The position numbers were made by a program, and so were the translations under genes. Below are positions 1-9,681 of a stretch of DNA of 64,000 nucleotides, piece by piece. This DNA is from Desulfuromonas acetexigens. GTDB taxonomy: Bacteria; Desulfobacterota; Desulfuromonadia; Desulfuromonadales; Trichloromonadaceae. The notes under the pieces were generated by a model. The model worked only from the letters and a program-made list of their open reading frames with translations, searched no databases and was not told the origin of the DNA. The DNA lies in contig NZ_FOJJ01000037.1 of NCBI RefSeq assembly GCF_900111775.1, forward strand, positions 1 through 64,000, given 5' to 3'. The stretch's first letter is position 1. Every line of letters begins with the position of its first letter.

Positions 1-127
1 CTACGGCGAATCATGAGTCACCCGGCCAAGCAGATCGATGAGCTACTGCCGGATCATTGGTTAGCCTCCCGGAAGAAGAATGCCGCATCGCAGACCGTCA
101 AGCAAGATGGGCTGGGTTGACGGTTAC
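1..127 (+). mobile_element. Right end of an IS66-family element (C-terminus of transposase TnpC), truncated by window edge
   Basis: Frame 1 is open from the first base to a TGA at 118-120 and encodes about 39 residues. The segment 'HPAKQIDELLPDHW' resembles the C-terminal tail of IS66-type TnpC transposases, which typically ends with a 'DELLP-x-x-W' motif. The DNA seven bases after the stop ends in GGTTAC (122-127). IS66-family elements usually terminate in GTAA.../...TTAC, so base 127 is a plausible right end. The sequence after it changes at once to TIR-domain homology in another frame. Only the tail is visible, so the family call rests on a short motif. Confidence 0.45.
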
Positions 128-347
128 CTTCATGCTCTTCTGGTCCAAACACAGCGCCGCCTCCCCCTGGGTCGGCTGGGAGCTGGAAACGGCCAAACAG
201 GCCAAAGCCCGGGATCTCATCCAGATCCAGGCGCTGCAACCGGACCTGCCGCCACCCACGGGCTTCGAAGCCATCCACGGCAGCAGCGTCTATCTCTGGG
301 TACGGGAGGGCAACGAAGCCGTGCGCAACCGGCCGCCGGCGTCATGA
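128..347 (+). pseudogene. TIR-domain protein remnant (5' part missing)
   Basis: The frame reading into the TGA at 345-347 has 'WSKHSAASPWVGWELETA' and then an 'IQALQPDLPPP' segment, the pattern of the C-terminal half of bacterial TIR domains (the S-x-x-S-x-W-V-x-x-E helix). There is no start codon with a ribosome site, and homology begins right after the putative IS66 end, so this looks like the 3' portion of a gene split by an insertion or rearrangement. TIR domains are NAD-processing or signalling modules common in anti-phage systems. The other half would lie left of the window. The fragment itself is unlikely to be functional. Confidence 0.5.
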
Positions 348-393
348 AGGGGAGATCTAGTCTCGCAAGACGCCTGTCGTATTGCCTCAAATC

Positions 394-477
394 CGTAGGA
401 TGTGGTGAGCACAGCGAACCCCATCTGTCGGGGCAATTCAGAAGAGATGCGGTTCATTGCATTCACAGCATCCTACG
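394..477. repeat. Inverted-repeat element, family A copy 1
   Basis: An imperfect palindrome begins CGTAGGATG and ends CATCCTACG. The inner parts of the arms pair roughly as GGTGAGC...GCGAACC with GGTTC...TTCAC. A second copy of the same family lies at 36307-36392. It can fold into a long hairpin and encodes nothing. It fills the gap between the TIR remnant and the toxin gene. Confidence 0.7.
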
Positions 478-508
478 AAACCAATGGAATTTCAGGAAGA
501 TAAAACGG

Positions 509-820
509 TCAGCCGTTCGTCTCCGCCTCCAGAAGAAATTTGCGTAACTGCATTTCTTCCCGCATGACGTGAACAATTAAAACCACACCGTTTTCTTGAC
601 GGTAAAATATTCGGCATGGCCTGACAAAAACTTCACGATAAATCGAGTTGGGAATTTCGGGTGGAACATGGCCCGAATCCGGAAACTGCCCAAGCCGATC
701 CACGGTTGAAAATATTTTTTTAACAAGTCCTGCAGCCGCTTCCGGCTTATCCAAAGCGATGTAATCCGCGATTTCTTCCAATTGATCCAGAGCGGGATCC
801 GTCCATACTATTTCAGCCAC
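509..820 (-). CDS. ParE/RelE-family type II toxin
   Basis: A 103-residue protein with the compact ParE/RelE fold signature: an N-terminal helix pair with 'WTDPALDQLEEIADYIA', then strands with 'IYREVFVRPCRIFYR' and a final 'VLIVHVMREEMQ' strand. Members act as gyrase poisons (ParE) or ribosome-dependent mRNases (RelE). The sequence is nearer to ParE because it begins with 'A-E-I-V-W-T' and has the 'E-x-I-A-D-Y-I' helix. Its start overlaps the antitoxin end by 13 bp, so the two are translationally coupled. Length and conserved regions look intact. Which of the two activities it has cannot be told from sequence alone. Confidence 0.85.
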   Translation of the reverse strand: MAEIVWTDPALDQLEEIADYIALDKPEAAAGLVKKIFSTVDRLGQFPDSGHVPPEIPNSIYREVFVRPCRIFYRQENGVVLIVHVMREEMQLRKFLLEAETNG

Positions 821-1065
821 TTCCGCATCCGCTCTTTGGCCTTCTCATGGGAGGTCGTCCTGCCCTCCAGAATTGCCCTTTCTCCCTTGGACAACCCTTC
901 CAGCAGCGCGAGCCTGCGCTGCATGAATTCGTAATCCTGAACATCGACCAGGTAAGCTGACGGCTGACCATGTTCGGTAATCAATACAGCTTCCTTGCTC
1001 TCATGCAGATCGGCAAGGATTCTCGTCGCTTGACGCTTCAGATTGGTGACAAGCTCTACTTTCAT
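808..1065 (-). CDS. Phd/YefM-family antitoxin
   Basis: An 85-residue protein with the N-terminal Phd/YefM DNA-binding fold ('VTNLKRQATRILADL', then 'AVLITEHGQPSAYLVDVQDYE') and a charged C-terminal tail expected to wrap around the toxin. The ATG at 1065 follows a strong AAGGAGG ribosome site. It is the first gene of a two-gene operon with the ParE/RelE-like toxin. A perfect 20-bp palindrome just upstream (1082-1101) is the likely autoregulatory operator. Phd-type antitoxins normally bind such palindromes alone or with toxin in conditional cooperativity. Confidence 0.85.
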   Translation of the reverse strand: MKVELVTNLKRQATRILADLHESKEAVLITEHGQPSAYLVDVQDYEFMQRRLALLEGLSKGERAILEGRTTSHEKAKERMRKWLK

Positions 1066-1081
1066 GAGAGACCTCCTTCAA

Positions 1082-1101
1082 AGTGCTACTATAGTAGCAC
1101 T
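1082..1101 (-). promoter_or_regulatory. Palindromic operator/promoter of the toxin-antitoxin pair
   Basis: A perfect 20-bp palindrome (AGTGCTACTATAGTAGCACT) lies 17 bp before the antitoxin ATG. Its centre contains TATAGT, a good -10 hexamer, so repressor binding would directly cover the promoter. This is the usual arrangement for Phd/YefM autoregulation. Confidence 0.75.
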
Positions 1102-1149
1102 CTCGTCGGTTTATGGCTACTCTTGCGAGACAAGGAGACCAATCTTGAC

Positions 1150-1266
1150 GCCCAACGGTTCATGATAACCGGCGGCGACGCGAGGTATTGGTCACCACCG
1201 CAATTTGGTTTTGCTTTTCAATTTTGCACAGACGTATTTTCCGTCCGGTTGATTATATTGTTAGAT
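1150..1266 (-). other. attC recombination site 1 (integron cassette boundary)
   Basis: A 117-bp imperfect palindrome bounded by GCCCAAC (1150-1156) and GTTAGAT (1260-1266), matching the RYYYAAC / GTTRRRY core boxes of integron attC sites. Inner arms share AACCGG-CGG on one side and CCG-CCGGTT on the other, with one extrahelical base. The outer arm, loop and terminal segments are almost the same as in the site at 1614-1725, as expected for cassettes in one array. The 3' end of the preceding cassette gene runs about 48 bp into it. Confidence 0.75.
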
Positions 1267-1598
1267 TTCTTTTTGTTTTTAAATAAATATGTCAATAGAT
1301 ACAGAGTGTTAAAACAAAACATGATGCTAAAGAGTGTGATTGCTTTGCTGGTAGCTTCAATTGCTAAATCTACCGTTTTGTAGGCTCCATTTTGAGCTGT
1401 ATAACTGAACTTGGCGATGCTTCTTAATTTCTCTATGTTCGTTTCATTTTTAATTATTTCTTCAAATTTGCTTGTTTTATCCGCGCTGAGCGAAAGAGAA
1501 TTGTAACTTCCAAAATATGCATTCGAAAGACAAGCAATGCTTATTATAAGGAAAAAGATATTTGCAGCTAATAATAATTTTATGGGATTAGTGCTCAT
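1218..1598 (-). CDS. Integron cassette B: small two-pass membrane protein of unknown function
   Basis: 126 residues starting at the ATG 1598, about 16 bp after the attC core GTTAGAT, the usual compact cassette layout. The longer open frame to 1667 reads through attC and is not a credible start. Two hydrophobic segments are visible (about residues 5-28 and 82-104) with a polar 50-residue loop between them and a Lys/Asn-rich tail. The last residues are encoded by attC itself. Base composition is strongly AT-rich compared with the flanking chromosome, in line with acquisition. I do not recognise a family. Membrane placement is an inference from hydrophobicity only. Confidence 0.6.
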   Translation of the reverse strand: MSTNPIKLLLAANIFFLIISIACLSNAYFGSYNSLSLSADKTSKFEEIIKNETNIEKLRSIAKFSYTAQNGAYKTVDLAIEATSKAITLFSIMFCFNTLYLLTYLFKNKKKSNNIINRTENTSVQN

Positions 1599-1613
1599 AT
1601 TAAATTCTTTGAA

Positions 1614-1725
1614 ATCTAACGGTTCATGATAACCGGCGGCGACGCGAATTTGCGTGACCCACCGCAATTTTGCTTTTCAATTTTGCACAGACGTATTTTC
1701 CGTCCGGTTGATTAAGTTGTTATAC
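1614..1725 (-). other. attC recombination site 2 (integron cassette boundary)
   Basis: A 112-bp site bounded by ATCTAAC (1614-1620) and GTTATAC (1719-1725). It shares the GGTTCATGATAACCGG arm and the TTTTGCACAGACGTATTTTC-type segment with attC 1, so both belong to the same array. The outer box GTTATAC deviates by one base from GTTRRRY. The stop codon of the 281-residue cassette gene lies inside this box. Confidence 0.75.
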
Positions 1726-2565
1726 GCTTTTTGATAATTTTGTAATTGTCTCATATGTTAGGGCTTCTAATGGCCCTAGGAATGGTTCGACCTCTTCCTT
1801 TATTTTGGGATCAAATGGCAAATAGCCAAAGTTCTTATTCACTTTCAAATGAGCACATCGATGTCTTGCATGAACGATAGAATCAATGAACGAGATAAAG
1901 CCCTGTAATGCTTCCTCTTCGGTGGTGAATTCAAAAATTGAAGTGAACACATTTAATAGGTCTGAATTGGTTTTAAGTGTGTCTTTAATATGTTGTTTTT
2001 TATGTGTTGGTGGAAACTGACTCTCAAGTATCTTGAAAAATGCGATGAATTTTGCAATAGCGTTTTTTGTGTTTCTAGCTTCGTTGTGTTGAGTCACGAG
2101 TCGGAAATCAATTGAGTCTTCAGATTTTTTTGCAAATTTTTGGGAGTCAAATTTGGGGGGAGGGACTGCTTCAACCAAATTGACCACAACACTAAAAGGA
2201 GTGTCTCCAACTTCTTCTATTTCTTCAGGCGTTTCTGGCAACCTTTCGCAAACAAGCAGGCCTCCAAGCAACTTAAAGTCACCGTGATCAAAAGCTATTT
2301 TTTGGGAAATCATAAATGCCAAATGGTGAATGACTGGCTTGGCCTCGTCGTGTGTCAAAGGTAGCGTGATGTACAATGTCCCCGTTTGCTCGGCATTGGG
2401 GTTATTTTTTTCTTTGTCCGGTGATATGGAAATTTCTAATTCAAGATTTTCGGGCAAATTTTCTGCAATATTTACGTTAAGGCCATTTGCGGACCCTATA
2501 AATTTATGTTCTTTTTCAAAAACGAAGTCATTAGTTTGAAAATGAAAATGCCATTTTGTCTTCAT
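1720..2565 (-). CDS. Integron cassette A: unknown protein with HEPN-like R-x4-H motif
   Basis: 281 residues. I chose the ATG at 2565, which lies about 20 bp after the cassette core GTTATAC (2583-2589 on the opposite strand); the longer frame begins with a TTG inside the core site. The N-terminal half is rich in beta-type segments without a motif I know. The C-terminal half is helical and contains 'IVHARHRCAHLKVN', which has the R-x4-H arrangement of HEPN-domain RNases (as in Apea-like HEPN proteins). HEPN proteins are frequent in toxin-antitoxin and anti-phage systems, but one motif is weak evidence. AT-rich, unlike the host. No close family recognised. Confidence 0.65.
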   Translation of the reverse strand: MKTKWHFHFQTNDFVFEKEHKFIGSANGLNVNIAENLPENLELEISISPDKEKNNPNAEQTGTLYITLPLTHDEAKPVIHHLAFMISQKIAFDHGDFKLLGGLLVCERLPETPEEIEEVGDTPFSVVVNLVEAVPPPKFDSQKFAKKSEDSIDFRLVTQHNEARNTKNAIAKFIAFFKILESQFPPTHKKQHIKDTLKTNSDLLNVFTSIFEFTTEEEALQGFISFIDSIVHARHRCAHLKVNKNFGYLPFDPKIKEEVEPFLGPLEALTYETITKLSKSV

Positions 2566-2582
2566 TGATTTCTCATTTTTTG

Positions 2583-2750
2583 CGTATAACAATATTTAGA
2601 CGGATCCGCATAAGATGCGGATTTTCGGCACTATGCCGTATAATGCTCCATTTTCGCATTTCAATAAAATCGACAAACTGCTGAAATCAAATCTATTCCT
2701 TCTTTATTCCGGCATATGGCGGCATCTTATGCGGATCCGGATAAGATACC
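2583..2750 (-). other. Probable attI region of the integron (core site plus inserted repeat)
   Basis: The core GTTATAC (2583-2589, minus strand) marks the junction between the first cassette and the integron platform. The 160 bp between it and the 3' end of the intI pseudogene should hold attI, placing attI downstream of intI as in reverse integrons. The stretch is mostly taken up by an 18-bp inverted-repeat element. No second attC-like arm is visible next to the core, consistent with attI rather than attC. Confidence 0.4.
2601..2739. repeat. 139-bp element with perfect 18-bp terminal inverted repeats
   Basis: CGGATCCGCATAAGATGC at 2601-2618 is repeated exactly in inverse orientation at 2722-2739. 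A weaker pair (ATGCCG / CGGCAT) lies just inside. It contains no gene and is AT-rich in the middle. It looks like a non-autonomous mobile element (MITE-like) or the paired arms of a tyrosine-recombinase site, sitting in or next to attI. Confidence 0.6.
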
Positions 2751-2751
2751 A

Positions 2752-3125
2752 TCAAAGCCCATCCACCGGGCTGCGAACCGCCGATGGACCCCGGTTCAGC
2801 ACATGCGTGTAAATCATCGTCGTCTTGACATCACTATGGCCGAGAAGTTCTTGAACGGTGCGGATGTCGTAGCCTGCCTCCAGTAGGTGGGTCGCGAAGG
2901 AATGCCTGAACGTGTGGCAGGTTGCGCGACATAGGTGTTTTCGGTGCGGCGGCTGTAATGGCGGGCGCGTAGAGCTTGACGCAACTGGTCGAGCAGTTTG
3001 GGGGGATTTGTCGGGAGCGGCCTGGAAAGAGGGGAAGGGTCGGGCGGGCTGCTTCCGGGCTGGTGAGTCGTACCTTGCCTGGGCGTATGACTCTCTTGAT
3101 TCGGCCGCCGGGTTTGATCGTCCAT
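2752..3125 (-). pseudogene. intI: Integron integrase IntI, internally deleted and frameshifted
   Basis: From the ATG at 3125 (with an AGGAGGG site) the reading frame encodes a Pro/Ser-rich leader, then '[19 protein letters not shown]', the N-terminal core-binding helix of integron integrases. Around 2915-2935 the frame shifts and the other frame carries an intact IntI C-terminus: '[17 protein letters not shown]', '[17 protein letters not shown]' with the nucleophilic Tyr, and the family tail '[12 protein letters not shown]'. IntI is normally about 320-340 residues, so roughly 230 residues, including the first catalytic Arg and the IntI-specific region, are missing. The enzyme must be inactive. 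Orientation is the same as the cassettes, with the array at its 3' end. The 235 bp upstream (3126-3360) hold no recognisable gene. Confidence 0.85.
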
Positions 3126-3360
3126 CAGCCCTCCTCGGCAGAAGATAACCCCATTGCATTGGAAGACGATAATCCGCATCGATGCAGCCCGTCAACCACA
3201 AAAAATTTCAACAGTGGCCCAAAAGGCGACGGATTTATTTCCCTGCTTCGCCCGTCCTTGGCTTCGCCGGGCGGTTAGAGACTTCGGATTCGAACACCAG
3301 ATCCTCGCCCGTCTTGCGGTTGTCGTCGTGGCTTGGAACCGCCAATGGATGGGCGATTCC

Positions 3361-3774
3361 TCAGTCGCCGTCCCCGTCGGCGGTGGGCAGGCGCAGCAGG
3401 TAGAGGGTGACGCCGAGGGCGATCAGGGGGAGAAGGATTTGCAGCCAGAGGCGCTCGATGAGGAAAAACGTGGAGAGCAGGATGCTCGCCCAGACCAGCA
3501 GAATCGCCTTGACCTTGGCCTTGAGGGGCATGCCGGCGCCGGCGAGATAGGGGCGTACCAGGGGGCCGAGCTGCTCGTGTTCGACCAGCCAGGTATGGAA
3601 ACGGTCGGAGCTGCGGGAAAAACAGGCCAGGGCCAAAAGCAGGAAGGGGACGGTGGGAAGGACCGGCAGAAAGAGGCCGAGAATCGCCAGGGCGACACTG
3701 AGCCAGCCGCAGGCGAAAAGGAGCCAGCGCAGGATGGAGGTGGAGCTGTTCTTTCCGGCGGGCGCGGCGCCCAT
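3361..3774 (-). CDS. DUF454 (YbaN) family inner-membrane protein
   Basis: 137 residues with the DUF454/YbaN pattern: an N-terminal hydrophobic segment 'FLPVLPTVPFLLLALACFSRSS' region (split here by the motif P-x-x-P-T-x-P-F), the 'F-H-x-W-L' motif, then 'AKVKAILLVW' and two further membrane segments near residues 85-130. Three to four transmembrane helices are expected. Function is unknown; homologues are widespread single-gene membrane proteins. The start is 2 bp after the pcrA stop, so it is the last gene of the glmU-glmS-clc-pcrA operon. Confidence 0.85.
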   Translation of the reverse strand: MGAAPAGKNSSTSILRWLLFACGWLSVALAILGLFLPVLPTVPFLLLALACFSRSSDRFHTWLVEHEQLGPLVRPYLAGAGMPLKAKVKAILLVWASILLSTFFLIERLWLQILLPLIALGVTLYLLRLPTADGDGD

Positions 3775-3776
3775 GC

Positions 3777-5969
<2,193 letters not shown>

Positions 5970-5970
5970 C

Positions 5971-7773
5971 TTACTGGTCCTCCAGGGTGCGACTCATCAG
6001 CACCCGGTTGTAGGCCGAAACCATGTCCCGTCGCGAGATAATGCCGAGCAGTTGGCAGTGGGTCGCGCGGTCGACCACCGGCAGCTGCTCGATGTTACGG
6101 TAGCCGATCTTGCGCATCGCCTGGTCGAGATCCTCATCCGCATGGGCGGTGATGACCTTGGTCGTCGCCAATTCCTTGACCACCACCAGATCCATGAGGT
6201 CGCGCTCGAAAACTACCCCCATGAAATCCTGTACCGAGATGATGCCGGTCAGCTCCCCCTGCGCGTTGACCAGGGGGAAATTGGTATGCCGGGTGCGCTC
6301 AATGAATTGGGCGAACTGCCCCAGAGTCATGTTCTCGGGAATGCTGGCCACGTCGCGCACCATGACCTCGCCGACCCGGATCGACTTCATGATGTTGCGC
6401 TCTTTGCCTGCCTCGAGGTCGATGCCGGCCCGGGTCAGCTCGAAGGTTTCGAGACTGTCCTTTTTGAAGTGGCGAGCCGTCGCCGTGCCGATGACGCAGG
6501 TGAGCATGATCGGGATGATGACCTCATAGCTGTCGGTGATCTCGAAGAGTAGAAAGATCGCGGTCATCGGCGCGTGGGTTGCCGCCGCCAGAAAGGCGCC
6601 CATGCCGACCAGGGCGTAAGCGCCGGGGGTGATCCCCGCCATGGGGAAGAGTTTGGCCGCGAGATGGCCGAAAGCGCCGCCGCTCATGGCACCGATAAAG
6701 AGGTTGGGAGCGAAGAGACCGCCGGGCATCCCCGAGCCGAGGGTGATGGAGGTCGCCACGGCCTTGGCCAGAACCAGGCCCGCCAACAGGTACCAGGTCA
6801 GCGGTTGGCCGTCGCCGCCGCCCAAAAGGACGGTTTCGACGAACTCGTAGCCGTTGCCGAAAACCTGGGGGAAAGCCACGCCGATAAGGCCGACCACCAG
6901 CCCCCCCGCCGCCGGTTTGAGCAGGGGATGGATGGGAATGGCGGCGATACGATCCTTGATGCGAAAGTGGATATCGGTGAAGCCTGCCGCGAACACGCCG
7001 ATGAGCAGGCCGAGCAGCACATAGAGACCGAATTCCCAGAAGCTCTGGACGACGTATTGGGGGGCGAAAAGTTCCGAAATATTGCCGAGCAGGGCGCGGG
7101 AGACGACGGTGGCCATGCCACTGGCGATGACGATGGAGGTGAAACTGGCGAGCTCGAAAGACGCGAGGAGGACGATTTCCTGAGCGAAGAAGACCCCGGC
7201 GATGGGAGCGTTGAAGGTAGCGGCAACCCCGGCGGCGGCGCCGCAGGCAACCAGTACCTTGAGCCGGTCGCCGCTCATCTTGAAGGCCTGGCCGAACTGG
7301 GAACCGATGGCGCCGCCGATCATGGCGATCGGTCCCTCCTGTCCGGCGCTGCCGCCGGAACCGATGGTCAGGGCGGCGCTGAAGCCGCGAGTGAAGATCG
7401 GCCGCAGACGCAGCTTGGCGCCACCGAGATTGACCCGCTCCAGAAAACCGGCAAAACCTCCCTTGAGATCCTGCCCGAACCAGTGCCAGAGGGGGATCAG
7501 CAGCAAGCCGCCGATGGCCGGTAAAAACATCACCGCAAAGCGCCGGGGGCTCCACTCATGCAGGCTGATGTCGAGCAGCCGTTCGCTCTGCTCGAACAAT
7601 CCCCAATGCATGAACTCGATGGTCTGACGGAAGGCGTAGTTGCCCAAGCCACCGAGCACCCCGATGATTACCGCGAGGATGATGAGAAAAGTGTTTTCGC
7701 TGATATGAAAATAGGCGGGCAGCCCGGCCAGCGCATAACGCAGCCGCGCCCGCAGACGCTGTCCGAAAGCCAA
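5971..7773 (-). CDS. ClC-family chloride channel/antiporter with C-terminal CBS pair
   Basis: 600 residues. The membrane part carries the ClC signatures 'GSGGSAGQEGP' (with the gating Glu of the G-x-E-G-P motif) and 'GSGMPGGLFAP'. About 450 residues of helices are followed by two CBS domains (from about 460) with 'EVMVRDVASIPENMTL' and 'VITAHADEDLDQAM', likely nucleotide-sensing. The first selectivity loop is G-S-G-G-S rather than G-S-G-I-P, as in the CBS-containing bacterial subgroup, so ion preference is uncertain. The start is TTG at 7773, forced by an in-frame stop just upstream; GGAG sits 9 bp before it. It lies 6 bp after glmS and 1 bp before pcrA, in the same operon. Confidence 0.9.
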   Translation of the reverse strand: MAFGQRLRARLRYALAGLPAYFHISENTFLIILAVIIGVLGGLGNYAFRQTIEFMHWGLFEQSERLLDISLHEWSPRRFAVMFLPAIGGLLLIPLWHWFGQDLKGGFAGFLERVNLGGAKLRLRPIFTRGFSAALTIGSGGSAGQEGPIAMIGGAIGSQFGQAFKMSGDRLKVLVACGAAAGVAATFNAPIAGVFFAQEIVLLASFELASFTSIVIASGMATVVSRALLGNISELFAPQYVVQSFWEFGLYVLLGLLIGVFAAGFTDIHFRIKDRIAAIPIHPLLKPAAGGLVVGLIGVAFPQVFGNGYEFVETVLLGGGDGQPLTWYLLAGLVLAKAVATSITLGSGMPGGLFAPNLFIGAMSGGAFGHLAAKLFPMAGITPGAYALVGMGAFLAAATHAPMTAIFLLFEITDSYEVIIPIMLTCVIGTATARHFKKDSLETFELTRAGIDLEAGKERNIMKSIRVGEVMVRDVASIPENMTLGQFAQFIERTRHTNFPLVNAQGELTGIISVQDFMGVVFERDLMDLVVVKELATTKVITAHADEDLDQAMRKIGYRNIEQLPVVDRATHCQLLGIISRRDMVSAYNRVLMSRTLEDQ

Positions 7774-7779
7774 ATCCTT

Positions 7780-9603
7780 TTACTCCACGGTGACGCTTTT
7801 GGCCAGATTGCGGGGCTGATCGACGTCGGTTCCTTTGAGCACGGCGATGTGATAGGCGAGCAGTTGCAGGGGGACGGAGGTCAACACCGGCATCAGGTCG
7901 TCGACGATGCGGGGAATGACCAGCAGCGCGTCGGCCTTGTCGCACAGCCCCTCGGCGTCGGTGACGGCGATCACCCGTCCGGCCCGAGCCTGGACTTCTT
8001 CCATGTTGGAAACGACCTTTTCAAAGGTATCGTTCTCCGTGGCGATGACCACCACCGGCATCAGCTCGTCGATGAGGGCGATAGGGCCGTGTTTCATCTC
8101 GCCGGCGGGGTAGCCCTCGGCGTGGATGTAGGAAATTTCCTTGAGCTTGAGCGCCCCTTCGAGGGCGGCCGGATACTGGTTGCCGCGCCCCAGATAGAGA
8201 AAATCCCGGGCATTCATGAAGTCGCGGGCAATGGCCTCGATTTGCTCGTTGAGCTCCAGGGTCTCCTCGACCTTGCGCGGCAGGGTCGCCAGGGCGGTGG
8301 CGAACTCCCGCACCTGCTCCGCCGTCAGGGTGCCTCGCGCCCGGCCAAGACGCAGGGCAAAGAGGAAGAGGGCGACGAGTTGGGTGGTGAAGGCCTTGGT
8401 CGAGGCGACACCGATCTCCGGTCCGGCATGGGTATAGATGACGCCGTCGCACTCTCGGGGGATGGAGGATTCGACCACGTTGCAGACGGCCACGGCCCGG
8501 CCGCCCTTGCCCTTCGCCTCGCGCAGCGCCGCCAGGGTGTCGGCAGTCTCGCCGCTCTGACTGATGAGCACGGTCAGGGTGTTCGGCCCGATGATCGGAT
8601 CGCGGTAGCGGAATTCGCTGGCGATGTCCACTTCGACGGGAATCCGGCAGTGTTTCTCAATCATGAACTTGCCGACCAGCCCGGCGTGCCAGGAGGTGCC
8701 GCAGGCGATGATGAAAATCTTCTCCAGCCCGCTCAGGTCGGCGTCGCTCAATTTGAGATCTTCGAGGTAGACATCCCCCTCTTCCTCGCGCAGGCGGCCG
8801 GCCAGGGTGTCGGTAATGGCCCGGGGCTGCTCGTGGATCTCCTTGAGCATGAAGTGCTTGTACCCCCCCTTCTCGGCCATGAGGGGGCTCCAAGTGATGG
8901 TCTTGGCGATCTTGGTCAGCGGCTTTCCGGCCAGATCGGTGAATTCCATGGCCGCGCCGGTGAAGACGACCATCTCGCCGTCTTCGAGGAAGATCATCTC
9001 GCGGGTATGGGAGAGCATCGCCGGAATGTCCGAGGCGACGAAATTCTCCCCCTGCCCCTGCCCAACCACCAGCGGCGAGCCGAGCTTGGCGGCAACCATC
9101 CTGTCCGGCTCCTGCTCACAGAGGATAGCGACGGCGTAGGCGCCGCGCACCTCGGCCAGGGCCTGGCGGACGGCGGTAACGAAATCGCCAGTGGACTTGT
9201 AATGTTCCTCGACCAAATGGGCGATAATCTCGGTGTCCGTCTCGGAACTGAAGCTGTGCCCCTGGCCCTTGAGTCGTTCCTTGAGGGACAGGTAGTTTTC
9301 GATAATGCCGTTATGCACCACCACGATCCCGCCGGCCTTGTGGGGATGGGCGTTCGTTTCGGAGGGCCGGCCGTGGGTCGCCCAACGGGTATGGCCGATC
9401 CCCCGGCTCCCCGTCAGCGGACGATCGCGCAAGAGATTTTCCAGGTTGATCAGCTTCCCCTGGGCGCGTCGGATCTCGATCTTGCCGTCATGCAGGGTGG
9501 CGATCCCGGCCGAGTCGTAGCCGCGATACTCCAGACGGCGCAGGCCGTCAAGGACGATGGGGGTAGCTTCCTGGGAACCGATATAGCCGACGATACCGCA
9601 CAT
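7780..9603 (-). CDS. glmS: Glutamine-fructose-6-phosphate aminotransferase (isomerizing)
   Basis: 607 residues. GlmS makes glucosamine-6-phosphate from fructose-6-phosphate and glutamine, the first step to UDP-GlcNAc. The ATG at 9603 gives the mature N-terminus 'CGIVGYIG' with the catalytic Cys2 exposed after Met removal. Upstream frame extension is not supported because the Cys must be N-terminal. The class II amidotransferase domain spans about 1-220 ('[14 protein letters not shown]', '[19 protein letters not shown]'). Two SIS sugar-isomerase domains follow ('ACGTSWHAG', '[13 protein letters not shown]', 'STKAFTTQL') with the C-terminal '-KSVTVE' tail. It is 78 bp downstream of glmU, the next enzymes of the same pathway, in one operon. 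Confidence 0.97.
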   Translation of the reverse strand: MCGIVGYIGSQEATPIVLDGLRRLEYRGYDSAGIATLHDGKIEIRRAQGKLINLENLLRDRPLTGSRGIGHTRWATHGRPSETNAHPHKAGGIVVVHNGIIENYLSLKERLKGQGHSFSSETDTEIIAHLVEEHYKSTGDFVTAVRQALAEVRGAYAVAILCEQEPDRMVAAKLGSPLVVGQGQGENFVASDIPAMLSHTREMIFLEDGEMVVFTGAAMEFTDLAGKPLTKIAKTITWSPLMAEKGGYKHFMLKEIHEQPRAITDTLAGRLREEEGDVYLEDLKLSDADLSGLEKIFIIACGTSWHAGLVGKFMIEKHCRIPVEVDIASEFRYRDPIIGPNTLTVLISQSGETADTLAALREAKGKGGRAVAVCNVVESSIPRECDGVIYTHAGPEIGVASTKAFTTQLVALFLFALRLGRARGTLTAEQVREFATALATLPRKVEETLELNEQIEAIARDFMNARDFLYLGRGNQYPAALEGALKLKEISYIHAEGYPAGEMKHGPIALIDELMPVVVIATENDTFEKVVSNMEEVQARAGRVIAVTDAEGLCDKADALLVIPRIVDDLMPVLTSVPLQLLAYHIAVLKGTDVDQPRNLAKSVTVE

Positions 9604-9626
9604 ATATAAAAACCTCTGGAGATCAG

Positions 9627-9647
9627 TGATTGGTGATTGGTGATTGG
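9627..9647. repeat. Three tandem 7-bp repeats (TGATTGG)
   Basis: TGATTGG is repeated three times without spacing in the glmU-glmS intergenic region, just upstream of the glmS ribosome site. It could be a slippage tract. No function is evident. Confidence 0.8.
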
Positions 9648-9681
9648 CTGAGGCGAAAAGGCGCCGCTGCAAACCCCGGAA

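Noticed and set aside
1218-1667. 149-residue start for cassette B
   Set aside because: The first 23 codons read through the attC site; the ATG at 1598 is the natural cassette start.
3280-3310. TTCGAATCC-like T-loop suggesting a tRNA remnant upstream of intI
   Set aside because: The flanking bases do not pair as a T-stem, and no acceptor or anticodon arm is present.
9604-9681. glmS ribozyme in front of glmS
   Set aside because: Only 78 bp, with a tandem repeat and no ribozyme core; such ribozymes are typical of Gram-positive bacteria.
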